From Marseilla massiliensis (lineage in GTDB: Bacteria; Bacteroidota; Bacteroidia; Bacteroidales; Bacteroidaceae): a stretch of 64,000 nucleotides of DNA. Positions 34,413 to 43,457 of the stretch are shown in pieces; position 1 is the stretch's first letter; each line of letters begins with the position of its first letter. A program made the position numbers and the translations under genes. Where the stretch lies: NCBI RefSeq assembly GCF_016899955.1, contig NZ_JACJJL010000006.1, positions 62,001 to 126,000 on the forward strand, written 5' to 3'. The notes under the pieces are model-generated. The model had not been told where the DNA came from and made no database searches. It saw only the letters and a list, made by a program, of their open reading frames with translations.

Positions 34413-35288
34413 ATGAACAAGAAATTGTTGATACCACTCATCGTGGTTATCGTTTTGCTATTGGGTGGCGTTACATATCTTGCAATTGGGCTGACCCATC
34501 AGCGTCAGGTGAACAAGGACATGCAGGAACTGGCAGACCTTGACAAGAAGGAAATGGAGAATGAGTATGAGCAATTCGCCCGCCAGTATAGCGAGATGAA
34601 GACGCAAATAAACAACGATTCGATAGTCGCGCAGCTCACTCAAGAGCAACTCAAGACGCAAAGGCTGCTCGAGGAGCTCCGCCAGGTGAAGAGTACCGAT
34701 GCCCGCGAGATAGCACGTCTCAAGAAGGAACTGGCCACGGTGCGTGCCGTGTTGCGCAGCTACGTGCTTGAGATTGACTCGCTCAACCGCCTCAACCAGA
34801 ACCTCAGGGAGGAGAACAGCCGCGTAAAGGGCCAGTATAACGAGGCCACCCGCCAGATAGCCGGGCTCAGCAGCGAGAAGGCTTCGCTGTCGGAGAAGGT
34901 GGCCATTGCCGCCCAGCTCGATGCCACGGGTATCAACATGATAGCCAAGAAGAAAAACGGCAAGGCCGTGAAACGCATAAAGGACTGCAAGTCTATAGAG
35001 GTGTCGTTCCGCATCACGCGCAACGTCACAGCCACCAACGGCGTGCGCACGTTCTACGTCCGCATAACCACGCCCACCGGCGACGTGCTCGGTGGGGGCG
35101 GTACGTTTGCATACGAGAACCGCAACATAGAGTGCTCTATGAAGAAAAGCGTGGAGTACACCGGCGAGGAGACCCCGGTCACCATGTACAGGGCGGTTGA
35201 GGAGTTCTTGAGCAAGGGCACTTACACCGTCAGCGTCTTTGCCGATGGCAACATGATAGGCTCGCGGAGCTTTACGTTCAGCAAGTAA
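34413..35288 (+). CDS. Membrane-anchored coiled-coil protein
   Basis: A 291-residue protein: one N-terminal membrane anchor (LLIPLIVVIVLLLGGVTYLAIGL, about 4-26), a long coiled coil about 32-165 rich in Glu, Lys, Gln and Leu, and a C-terminal beta-rich domain (about 185-290) with KRIKDCKSIEVSFRITRNVTATNG and GTYTVSVFADGNMIGSRSFTF. The family is conserved in Bacteroidetes but has no assigned function. It lies 22 bp before the TolC gene and shares its promoter, so it may have a structural part in that efflux system; this is inference from position. Confidence 0.85.
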   Translation: MNKKLLIPLIVVIVLLLGGVTYLAIGLTHQRQVNKDMQELADLDKKEMENEYEQFARQYSEMKTQINNDSIVAQLTQEQLKTQRLLEELRQVKSTDAREIARLKKELATVRAVLRSYVLEIDSLNRLNQNLREENSRVKGQYNEATRQIAGLSSEKASLSEKVAIAAQLDATGINMIAKKKNGKAVKRIKDCKSIEVSFRITRNVTATNGVRTFYVRITTPTGDVLGGGGTFAYENRNIECSMKKSVEYTGEETPVTMYRAVEEFLSKGTYTVSVFADGNMIGSRSFTFSK

Positions 35289-35310
35289 ACGTTTTTAATT
35301 TCCAGTCATT

Positions 35311-36825
35311 ATGAAAGGTATCGTTTGGCTCTTGCTGTTGTCAGGGGCGGTGCCGTCGTCAGCCGCAACGCATGTGCTGAGCCTCGACAGTTGCCGGGCC
35401 ATGGCATTGCGCAACAACAAGCAGCTGGCTGTCTCGGAGCTGCAGCGCGATGTGGCCACCAACATGAGGAAGTCGGCCCGCACGAAGTACCTGCCGCACG
35501 TCAGCGCGGTGGGCAGCTACATGTACAACAGCAGGGAGCTGTCAATACTCAACGACAGGCAGAAGGGGGCTCTTTCGGGGATAGGCACCACGGCCACCTC
35601 GGGGCTGGCGGGCTCGCTCCAGGGATTTGGCGAGGGGCTCACCGATGCCCAGAAGGCAGCTCTCGACGAGGCGCTGAAGGTGTTTGGCACCACCACCGAC
35701 CAGGCCCTGGGCAACATCGGGGCCCAAGTGACCGGCCTGGCGTCGGCACTCAACGCCGAAGGGCAGAAGGTGGTTGACGCCTTCCGCACCGATACCCGCA
35801 ACATATTCGCCGGCTCGGTCATGGTCACACAGCCGATATTCATGGGCGGGAGCATCGTGGCCATGAACAAGATGGCCCGCCTCGGCGAGCAGATGGCGGC
35901 CAACGGCATCGACGCCAAGCGCCAGCAGACGCTCTTCGACGTTGACAATGCCTATTGGACCATAGTATCTCTGAAGAACAAGAAGCGCCTGGCAGAGAGC
36001 TACCTGAAGTTGGTGGGCCGGCTCGACAGCGACGTTCAGAAGATGATACGCGAAGGGGTGGCCACCCGCTCCGAGGGCCTCAGCGTGAAGGTGAGGCTCA
36101 ACGAAGCCGAGATGTCGCTGACTCAGGTCAACGACGGGCTCGTGCTGGCACGGATGTTGCTATGCCAGATATGTGGCTTGCCGCTCGATACCGACATTGC
36201 CTTGGCCGACGAAGACTCCTGCAGTCTGCCCACAGCCGACGCTACGGTGTACGGAAGCCATTCAGACGCGGTTAACAACAGGCCCGAACTGCAGATGCTC
36301 CAGAATGCCGTCGACATAAGCAAGCAGGCCACAAACCTGCTCAAGGCAGGCAACCTGCCTCAGGTTGCGCTCATCGGAGGGTATTCGTTCAGCAACCCAA
36401 ACGTGTTCAACGGGTTTCAAAACAAGTTCGGAGGCGTTTGGAGCGTAGGCGTATTGGTGCGCGTGCCCATCTGGAACTGGGGCGATGTGGCCTATAAGGT
36501 GAGGGCCGCAAAGGGCGCCACAGCCATGGCCAACCTCGAGTTGGCAGAGGCGCGCGAGGGAGTCGAGCTGCAAGTAAGCCAGAGTTCGTTCAAGCTTTCG
36601 GAAGCCGGCAAGAAGCTGACCATGGCCAAGGCCAGTGCCGAACAGGCCGAGGAAAACCTGCGCAGCGCCAACCTGGGCTTCCGCGAAGGTGTGATTCAGA
36701 GCACAACGGTGATGGAGGCACAGACCGCCTGGCTCAAGGCGCAGTCGCAAAAGATAGACGCAGAAATAGAAGTTAAACTAAGCCAAGTCAACCTGAAGAA
36801 GGCCCTTGGAACATTAGACGATTGA
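35311..36825 (+). CDS. TolC-family outer-membrane efflux protein
   Basis: Outer-membrane channel (504 aa) of a tripartite efflux or secretion pump. It has a signal peptide and two TolC-type halves made of long helices and strand pairs: LSLDSCRAMALRNNKQLAVSELQRDVA near the start, then FDVDNAYWTIVSLKNKKRLAESYLKL, and REGVIQSTTVMEAQTAWLKAQSQ near 450-475. A Gly/Ala-rich insert near 85-160 (GIGTTATSGLAGSLQGFGEG) is longer than usual. The stop is 2 bases before the HlyD ATG. Confidence 0.9.
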   Translation: MKGIVWLLLLSGAVPSSAATHVLSLDSCRAMALRNNKQLAVSELQRDVATNMRKSARTKYLPHVSAVGSYMYNSRELSILNDRQKGALSGIGTTATSGLAGSLQGFGEGLTDAQKAALDEALKVFGTTTDQALGNIGAQVTGLASALNAEGQKVVDAFRTDTRNIFAGSVMVTQPIFMGGSIVAMNKMARLGEQMAANGIDAKRQQTLFDVDNAYWTIVSLKNKKRLAESYLKLVGRLDSDVQKMIREGVATRSEGLSVKVRLNEAEMSLTQVNDGLVLARMLLCQICGLPLDTDIALADEDSCSLPTADATVYGSHSDAVNNRPELQMLQNAVDISKQATNLLKAGNLPQVALIGGYSFSNPNVFNGFQNKFGGVWSVGVLVRVPIWNWGDVAYKVRAAKGATAMANLELAEAREGVELQVSQSSFKLSEAGKKLTMAKASAEQAEENLRSANLGFREGVIQSTTVMEAQTAWLKAQSQKIDAEIEVKLSQVNLKKALGTLDD

Positions 36826-36827
36826 TT

Positions 36828-37817
36828 ATGTCAGCAAAATCACAACATAACAACATCCTGCTTGCCGTCGCCGGGTTTGCGGCAGTGGTCGTAGTGGTTG
36901 CCTTGATAGGCTTTTTTGCCCTCGGGCGTGAGCCGGAGCTCATACAGGGGCAGGTGGAAGTGACAGAATACCGGGTGTCGAGCAAGGTGCCGGGGCGCAT
37001 CCTCGAGCTTCGGGTAAAGGAGGGCGACTATGTCAGGAAGGGCGACACGCTGGCCATTCTCGACGCGCCCGACGTGCAGGCCAAGCTTGCCCAGGCGCGC
37101 AGTGCCGAGGATGCGGCTGCCGCCATGGACGAGATGGCGCGCAGCGGCGCCCGCGCCGAGCAGGTGAGGGGAGCTTTCCAGGTGTTGCAGCAGGCCAAGG
37201 CTGGCCTCGACATCGCCCGCAAGTCGTACGGGCGGGTGCAGCGTCTGTACGACGAAGGGGTCATGACAGAGCAGAAGCGCGACGAGGCCTTTGCCAATTT
37301 CAAGGCCATGGAGGCCCAGGTAAAGGCCGCCCAGAGCCAGTATGACATGGCCCGCAACGGTGCTCGGCGCGAAGAAAAGATGGCCGCAGCCGCCCAGGTG
37401 AACCGTGCCAAAGGCGCGGTGGCCGAGGTGAGTTCATATATCAACGAGACCGTCCAGGTGGCACAGATGGACGGTGAGGTCAGCGAGGTCTACCCGAAGG
37501 TGGGCGAGCTCGTAGGCACGGGCGCCCCGATAATGTCGATATCGGTAATGACCGACATGTGGGGCACGTTCAATGTGCGTGAAGACCAGTTGAGCGGGCT
37601 TGCCGTTGGCAAGACTTTCAATGCTTATGTGCCGGCGTTCGGCAAGGACATAAGCATGAAAGTGTATTATATGAAGGACGAGGGAAGCTATGCCGTATGG
37701 AAGGCAACCAAGGCCAACGGGCAGTTTGACTTGAAGACATTCGAGGTCAAGGCGCGTCCGGTTGGGCAGGTTGAAGGGCTTCGTCCGGGCATGTCGTTGG
37801 TAGTAAAAGAAAAATGA
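36828..37817 (+). CDS. HlyD-family periplasmic adaptor
   Basis: Membrane-fusion protein (329 aa) that bridges inner-membrane permeases and TolC. One N-terminal helix (about 6-26, ILLAVAGFAAVVVVVALIGFFAL), a split lipoyl/barrel-sandwich domain (EYRVSSKVPGRILELRVKEGDYVRKGDTLAILD; later DGEVSEVYPKVGELVGTGAPIMSI), a helical hairpin of about 70 residues (AQARSAEDAAAAMDEMARSG onward) and a beta-barrel domain. I chose ATG 36828; a TTG 6 bases upstream is in frame. Confidence 0.92.
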   Translation: MSAKSQHNNILLAVAGFAAVVVVVALIGFFALGREPELIQGQVEVTEYRVSSKVPGRILELRVKEGDYVRKGDTLAILDAPDVQAKLAQARSAEDAAAAMDEMARSGARAEQVRGAFQVLQQAKAGLDIARKSYGRVQRLYDEGVMTEQKRDEAFANFKAMEAQVKAAQSQYDMARNGARREEKMAAAAQVNRAKGAVAEVSSYINETVQVAQMDGEVSEVYPKVGELVGTGAPIMSISVMTDMWGTFNVREDQLSGLAVGKTFNAYVPAFGKDISMKVYYMKDEGSYAVWKATKANGQFDLKTFEVKARPVGQVEGLRPGMSLVVKEK

Positions 37818-37826
37818 TATAAGCCG

Positions 37827-39005
37827 GTGCGGTTAAAAGAGTGTCTCAGCCAAGTCGCGCGTATAGCGTGGCGCGAATGTTGCATACTGCGCAAAAACCC
37901 CATCTACTGGTTTTGCATGGTTGTGTTCCCGCTTCTGGTGATGTTTTTTTTCACATCCATGATGCAGGAGGGGCAGCCCACCGACATGCCTGTCGGTGTG
38001 GTAGACCACGACCATTCGTCGCTAAGCCGGCAGCTTGTGCGCCGGCTCGACGCCTTCCAGACCAGCCATGTAGTGGCCGTCTACCCCACAGTGCGCGATG
38101 CTCGCAAGGCCGTCCAGGCAGGTGAGATATACGCATTCCTGTACATTCCCGAAGGCACTTCCGACAAGTTGCTGGCCCAGCGGCGCCCAACAGTGTCGTT
38201 TTACTACAACATGGCCTACTACGCGGCGGGCACTTTGCTCTACCGCGACCTTACCACCATAACCACGCTCGGCTCCGCTTCGGTGGGCATGGCAACGCTC
38301 CAGGCCAAGGGTGTGCCCCCCGCGCAGATACAGTCGTTCCTCCAGCCCATCGTAATCGACCTACACCAGATATCCAATCCGTGGACAAACTATAACATAT
38401 ACCTCAGTACCGTGCTCGTGCCCGGCGTCATCATGCTGTTCATCTTCCTCATAACGGCATATTCATTGGGTACAGAGCTTAAGTTCAAGCGTTCACGCCA
38501 GTGGCTGTCGATGGCCGACGGCAACATCGTGGTGGCGCTTGCCGGCAAGATGCTGCCGCAGACACTGATATTCCTCGCCATAGTCTACGGATACATGTAC
38601 TATGTCTTCGGGGTGCTCGGCTTTCCCCATCCGGGTGGCATCATGCGCATAGCCATGCTCGGGTTGGCCACGGTCTTGTCGTCGCAAGGGTTCGGAATAT
38701 TCGCCTTCGGGCTCATGCCATCGTTGCGTATGTCGATGAGTGTGTGCTCGCTTTGGGCCGTGCTGAGCTTCTCGATGGCCGGTTCGGCATTTCCGGTGAT
38801 GGGCATGGACTCCGCCTTGGAGTCTCTTTCGTGGCTCTTCCCGTTGCGCCATTACTTCATGGTTTACCAGATTACGGTGTTCAACGGTTACGAAATGCTC
38901 GACGCATGGTTCCACATAGCGGCGTTGGTGGCCTTTGCCTTGTTGCCGATAATGGTGTTGCGCAAGATACGCAACGCCATGCTTACCTACGTATATATTC
39001 CTTGA
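37827..39005 (+). CDS. ABC-2 type permease, first copy
   Basis: Inner-membrane permease (392 aa) of the ABC-2/YbhS-YbhR type. A first helix near 28-45 (WFCMVVFPLLVMFFFTSM) is followed by a large periplasmic domain (MPVGVVDHDHSSLSRQLVRRLDAFQTSHVVAVYP) and then five further helices in residues 190-385. It begins with GTG at 37827, 9 bases after the HlyD stop. With the next gene it would form the membrane part of a drug or lipid exporter. No ATP-binding subunit gene is in the operon. Confidence 0.88.
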   Translation: MRLKECLSQVARIAWRECCILRKNPIYWFCMVVFPLLVMFFFTSMMQEGQPTDMPVGVVDHDHSSLSRQLVRRLDAFQTSHVVAVYPTVRDARKAVQAGEIYAFLYIPEGTSDKLLAQRRPTVSFYYNMAYYAAGTLLYRDLTTITTLGSASVGMATLQAKGVPPAQIQSFLQPIVIDLHQISNPWTNYNIYLSTVLVPGVIMLFIFLITAYSLGTELKFKRSRQWLSMADGNIVVALAGKMLPQTLIFLAIVYGYMYYVFGVLGFPHPGGIMRIAMLGLATVLSSQGFGIFAFGLMPSLRMSMSVCSLWAVLSFSMAGSAFPVMGMDSALESLSWLFPLRHYFMVYQITVFNGYEMLDAWFHIAALVAFALLPIMVLRKIRNAMLTYVYIP

Positions 39006-39009
39006 CGTG

Positions 39010-40284
39010 ATGAGAGAAGACGGAATCATAAACAAGATACGCGGCGGAGTGGTCGACGCCTGCCGCATTTGGGCGGAAGAGATGAGGCAGACCGTCCGCG
39101 ACGAAGGTGTGCTTATATTTTTCATCCTCGTGCCCTTGCTCTATCCGTTGCTTTACTCCTGGATATACAACAATGAGGTAGTGCGCGATGTGCCGGTGGC
39201 CGTTGTCGACAACTCGCGCACGGCCATGAGCCGTGAGTTCGTGCGCCATTGCGACGCTTCGCCCGATGTGCGGGTGCTGTGCTACGCATCCGACATGGAC
39301 GAGGCCCGTGCGCTGCTCAGCCGTCAGGTGGTGAAAGGCATTTATTACCTGCCGTCTGATTTCTCTACGCGGCTCAACCGCATGGAGCAGACGGCCGTCA
39401 GCGTATACTGCGACATGAGCCTCATGCTCACCTACAAGGCCGTTTACCAGACGGCCATGAGCGTTGCCCTCGACATGAACAGCCAGTTGCAGGTGAAGGT
39501 GGCGGGCAACACGACCGACCGTGAAGACCTTGTCACCACGAGCCCGATGGCCGTGACACCCGTGCCAATGTTCAATCCGTCGGGCGGTTACGGCTCGTTC
39601 ATACTGCCGGCGGTGCTCATGCTCATACTGCAGCAGACGCTCGTGCTGGGCATAGGCCTGTCGGCCGGCACCGCCCGCGAGCGCAACCGTTACCAAGACC
39701 TTATTCCCTTCAGCCGCAGCTACCAGGGAATGTTCCGCATTGTCATGGGCAAGGCCATGTGTTATTTCATGATTTACGCCGTGCTGGGCTCCTACCTGTC
39801 GATGATAGTGCCCCGCCTGTTCCATTTCGTTGTGCTGGCCGAGCCCTCGGTGCTGCTCGCCATAATGCTGCCATATATATTTGCGAGCATCTTTTTCGGC
39901 ATGGTTGTGTCGTGCATGGTGCGTTACCGTGAGAACGTAATGCTGCTGGTGGTCTTCGCTTCCGTGCCGTTGCTGTTTCTCTCGGGCGTGTCTTGGCCGC
40001 AGAGCAACATGCCGTGGTATTGGGAATGCTTCTCGTGGCTGTTTCCTTCAACCTTCGGCATCAGGGCTTACGTGCGTGTCAACACCCTCGGGGCGTCGCT
40101 TTACGACGTGGCCTTCGAGTATAGGGCCTTGTGGGTGCAGGCTGCTGCCTACTTCCTGCTGGCCTGCCTGGTGTACCGTCACCAGATAATACAGTCGCGC
40201 CGCCATGCACTCGACAGGCTCGACTACATCCGCCGGCGCCGCGAGGTGAAGCGCCGCTTGCGTGAGCGCGCGGCCCGCAAGTGA
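39010..40284 (+). CDS. ABC-2 type permease, second copy
   Basis: Second permease (424 aa) of the same type: helix near 33-52, periplasmic domain with VPVAVVDNSRTAMSREFVRHCDASPDVRVLCYASDMDEA, then helices from about 195 on (FILPAVLMLILQQTLVLGIGL) and a very basic C-terminus (RRRREVKRRLRERAARK). I chose ATG 39010; a GTG sits directly before it. It follows the first permease by 4 bp. The two differ in sequence and probably form a heterodimer. Confidence 0.88.
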   Translation: MREDGIINKIRGGVVDACRIWAEEMRQTVRDEGVLIFFILVPLLYPLLYSWIYNNEVVRDVPVAVVDNSRTAMSREFVRHCDASPDVRVLCYASDMDEARALLSRQVVKGIYYLPSDFSTRLNRMEQTAVSVYCDMSLMLTYKAVYQTAMSVALDMNSQLQVKVAGNTTDREDLVTTSPMAVTPVPMFNPSGGYGSFILPAVLMLILQQTLVLGIGLSAGTARERNRYQDLIPFSRSYQGMFRIVMGKAMCYFMIYAVLGSYLSMIVPRLFHFVVLAEPSVLLAIMLPYIFASIFFGMVVSCMVRYRENVMLLVVFASVPLLFLSGVSWPQSNMPWYWECFSWLFPSTFGIRAYVRVNTLGASLYDVAFEYRALWVQAAAYFLLACLVYRHQIIQSRRHALDRLDYIRRRREVKRRLRERAARK

Positions 40285-40439
40285 CTGCAGTCTGCCCCGA
40301 AGCCGCCTGGCACCGGGCTTATGGCGCGCAGGCGTGAGTGATTTTGCGGCATTGCTTTTGTAAAAAAATGATGCCGCATTTGCCATTTTCCATAACTATC
40401 TGACAGCCAGCGGCTTGCCAAACACGCCGCTTTATGCTG

Positions 40440-40505
40440 CCGAACGGGCCTTTCCGCATTGCCGTAAGGGCCGTTTTGCAGGCCGTCATGGCCCGTTTTG
40501 CGCAG
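40440..40505. repeat. Copy 5 of the GGGCCGTTT repeat family
   Basis: In the 291-bp gap between the second permease and the thioredoxin-like gene. Units are CGAACGGGCC at 40441, AAGGGCCGTTTTGCA at 40466, and TGGCCCGTTTTGCGC at 40489; AACGGGCC (40443-40450) can pair with GGCCCGTT (40490-40497). The region before it (40285-40439) shows nothing clear. Confidence 0.75.
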
Positions 40506-40575
40506 CGTTTCCACAGGCGTGGCTTAATGACGGGTGAAATGTTGAAAATGTTCATCATATAAAATAGTTGTCTAT

Positions 40576-42130
40576 ATGAGTCGTTCGATGGTTTTGCTTG
40601 CCTTGCTGGCAGTGTTGGCCGCGCCCTCCGCGTCGTTGGCACAGGCCGGTTCCGCCGGAGTTTTCTTGCGCGACGTCGCTACCGGCGAGTGGATTATTGG
40701 ATTGATTGGCGACCGTGCCGTCTACGATGATTGCTTATGGCGTTGCGACAAAGAGGCGGGCGGCGGCTACCGGCTTACTTCGGCCAACCGTCAGGTAGGC
40801 GTGTCGTTGGGGCGCGGCAGGGTTGCAGTCGGCGGGCAGAGCCATGCCGTGACCGAGTTTTCCGGGCCTTTTGTGCCGCCATATCCATCGCCTTCGGCCG
40901 ACACCATGGCGTTGGCGCCCCTGCAGCGCACGGATACCGCCACCTTCGTTTTGGTGAGCCGCAGCCGCCGTCAGTATTACGACTACCTTGAACTTGTTGA
41001 CGACTCGATGCCCGGAAGCGTCTTGCTTCATCCCCATGCCGATTCGCTGGGCCGCGTCGTTGTGCGCCATGCCACCCGAAGACCGGCCTGCCTGCGCCTT
41101 TTGAGCAGGGCCGACACAGTGGGCCGGCCCATTGCTTCGGTCATGGCCTACTGCAGTCCGGGCGACACCGCGCTGCTTTACGTCGACGACATCGACGGGC
41201 GTGCCTATTTCATGGGCAGCCAATCGAGGGTGAACAACGAACTGATGGCAGCAGGGGCAACCTCTGTTTACAGGCTTACTTTCCCGATGCAGACCGACGG
41301 TCTCGACTCTGCCTTGGCTGCTTTCGGCCGCTCTTGGGCAAAGAGCCGGCTGTCCATCGATTCTATTTGCGCCGTCCGACCGGGCATCTCGGCTGCTACC
41401 AGGCGCTGCCTTGAGGCTTACGGCCGCTTCTGCTATGCCTTTGAATGCACTTACAAGGCGTGGAGCGAACTCACCGCCGACAGGTCGGGGGGAGCTGTCC
41501 GCCGGGTTGGCCGCGACCAATGGCGTGCCGGCGCTATGCCGCCGGGTGGTTGCCGGGTTTGCGGCCGACTATGAGGCGTCTGCGTTTCCGCCATCGTGGG
41601 CGGCCACGTCGTTCAGGAAAGTATATGCCCCGTTGCGTTTCGTGCTGGAAAACAAGCTCATACAGGCAACCCAATGCCCGGCGTCGGGAGCAGGGCAGGT
41701 TGTTGTCGACTCGTTGAAAGCCAAGGGGAGGCTGTTGTTTGAGAAACTTCTGCGGCCTTATCGCGGCAAGGTTGTATACCTGGACCTGTGGGGAGGGTGG
41801 TGCGCACCGTGCCTTGCAGAGATGAAACATGCGCAGGCCCTGCGCGACAAGCTGCGCTCCGAGGGTGTGGTTTTCATTTATCTGGCCAACAATACCAACG
41901 GCGAGCTGTACCGAGAGCTCGTCTCGCGGTTCGGGCTTGATGCCCCCGGCTCAGTCAGCTTCAACCTTCCGCCTGACCAGCAGGCCGCCATCGAGAGCTA
42001 TCTTTCGGTGGATGCTTTCCCCACATATATAATAATAGACCGCGAGGGCAATGTGGTAGGTGGCGTGGTGCCCAGGCCCGGCCAGGCTGCCGAGCTTGCG
42101 AAGGCCCTGAGGGAGGCCGGGGCAAGGTAG
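40576..42130 (+). pseudogene. TlpA/thioredoxin-like exported protein, split by a +1 frameshift in a G6 tract
   Basis: Two overlapping frames look like halves of one 517-residue exported protein. The first runs from ATG 40576 with a signal peptide (MVLLALLAVLAAPSASLAQ) to a stop at 41574. The second frame carries the C-terminal thioredoxin fold to 42130, with redox motif GGWCAPCLAEMKHA and cis-Pro region DAFPTYIIIDREGNVVGG. At 41487-41492 the sequence is GGGGGG; removing one G joins DRSG to ELSAGLAATN in frame. The intact product would be a periplasmic thiol-disulfide reductase with a large N-terminal domain. The shift could be a real mutation, a slippery phase-variable tract or a sequencing error. 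Confidence 0.75.
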
Positions 42131-42147
42131 CCGCCGGGCGCCGGCGG
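42131..42147. terminator. Short GC-rich hairpin between the convergent TlpA-like and AraC genes
   Basis: CCGCCGG (42131-42137) and CCGGCGG (42141-42147) flank a 3-nt loop, starting right after the TAG stop. It fits a terminator but lacks a T tract. Confidence 0.4.
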
Positions 42148-42152
42148 GCGCG

Positions 42153-43034
42153 TCAGCCTTGCCTTTCGTGCCTGTATTGCTTGGGCGACATGCCCATGGT
42201 CTTGGCAAAAAGGCGTGAGAAATAGTAGCAGTCTTCAATGCCGACCTTATGGCATATCTGGTTGACCTTCATCCCGGTGGATGCCAGCAGGCGGCACGCC
42301 AGATTTATTTTCAGCAAGTTGAAGTATCCAAGCGGGCTGTGGCCGGTCTGCTGCTTGAACATCGACGAGAAGTGAGAAGGCGAATAGCCCGTGTAGCCGG
42401 CTATGTCGCGCAGCGACAGATGCTTCTCCGCGTTCTCTTTCATATAGTGTATTGCCGCCCCGACAACGTCGGTAGAGCGTGGCTTCGGGTCGGCATTGCG
42501 GAACAGCGTTATGTATCTCATCGACGCCAGGTAGTGGTGCAGCAGCGACGAGGCGTAGCGCAGGTTCTCCCGTCCGTACCCGTTGCGCAGCGTTACAAAT
42601 ATTTCCTCGAAAATGTTGTTGCGCTCGCTGATGCGCGACATGGCCCCCGGCTTTACGTCGTTTGGCCTGAGGGCGCCTTCGGCATAGATGGCGGCATGCG
42701 CCCCGGTGAAGTGAACCCAGTAGATGGTCCACGGCTCTTGTTCGTCGGCGGCGTATGTGTGCGGTTTGCCGGCAGGCAGGATTACATACTGGTCGGCCCC
42801 TACGTCATGCCTTTCGCCGCCTACACAGTACCACCCCGCGCCCTCTACACAGTATATCAGCACGTATTGCGAAATGGGTTGCGTGCGTTCGCGGTAGTGG
42901 CCGGCGGCCTTGGGGTAGTATCCTATGTCTGTTATGTATAGGCTGGAAGCCAGCGGGTCGGCGCTCTCAATGTCGATGGCCATCTGCGGCAATACTATCA
43001 CCTGTTCGCCGTTGAATCCGTCTTTCTGTTTCAT
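42153..43034 (-). CDS. AraC-family regulator, probable control gene of the pectin locus
   Basis: Transcriptional regulator (293 aa). The N-terminal cupin-like sugar-sensing domain (about 20-150) has YVLIYCVEGAGWYCVGG and VILPAGKPHTYAADEQEPWTIYWVHFTG, typical of MelR/RhaR-like activators. The C-terminal double helix-turn-helix (about 190-290) has LSLRDIAGYTGYSPSHFSSMFKQQTGHSPLGYF and ends with GMSPKQYRHERQG. I chose ATG 43034 (MKQKDGF); a frame to 43325 has an unlikely Arg/Ala-rich composition. It is divergent from the lyase gene and probably controls it, but the inducer is unknown. Confidence 0.88.
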   Translation of the reverse strand: MKQKDGFNGEQVIVLPQMAIDIESADPLASSLYITDIGYYPKAAGHYRERTQPISQYVLIYCVEGAGWYCVGGERHDVGADQYVILPAGKPHTYAADEQEPWTIYWVHFTGAHAAIYAEGALRPNDVKPGAMSRISERNNIFEEIFVTLRNGYGRENLRYASSLLHHYLASMRYITLFRNADPKPRSTDVVGAAIHYMKENAEKHLSLRDIAGYTGYSPSHFSSMFKQQTGHSPLGYFNLLKINLACRLLASTGMKVNQICHKVGIEDCYYFSRLFAKTMGMSPKQYRHERQG

Positions 43035-43457
43035 ACCATTGCTTTTTGCCGCCACTAAGTTAGTATTTTTCTTCTGTTCACCAAAACTTTTGCCTGCAAA
43101 ACGCTGCCCACGGGCCACCATTGCCGCCTGTCTTCCAGCCACGGCCGCTACTTGTGGTGGGGCTGGCTGCCATCGCCCGGCACGCAGCCGTGGTGGCTGT
43201 GGGTGGGCGCTTGCCGCTTTCGGTGTTTCCTCTGCACCGTGCCTCCGTGGCTCACGTGCCCCGGCAGGCCTGCCGCAGGCCCTTGCCCACTGTGTGCGGC
43301 AGGCCGGCAAACGGCGCAGCCGCAAGTGTAAAAAACGTTAAACACACCCGTTCGCAATCACAATCTGTGATTTTTGCTGCAAAAAGAGCTACCTTTGTGC
43401 GTCGCAACCGTGTTTGGGGCGGCACTAACTATAACTATAACTAAAACTTATCAGCGA
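43035..43457. promoter_or_regulatory. Divergent regulatory region, AraC gene and rhamnogalacturonan lyase gene
   Basis: A 423-bp gene-free region. TACCTTTG at 43390-43397 fits the -7 box for the lyase, with only a weak -33 (TGTG 20 bp upstream), as expected for an activator-dependent promoter. It lies downstream of an apparent in-frame ATG at 43374 and so supports the later start at 43458. TAACTTAG on the minus strand near 43055 is a poor match for the AraC gene. I see no clear operator repeat. Confidence 0.55.

Noticed and set aside
41411..42130. Second half of the thioredoxin-like gene as an independent gene
   Set aside because: It lacks a signal peptide and a sensible start, while the joined frame gives a complete exported TlpA-like protein.
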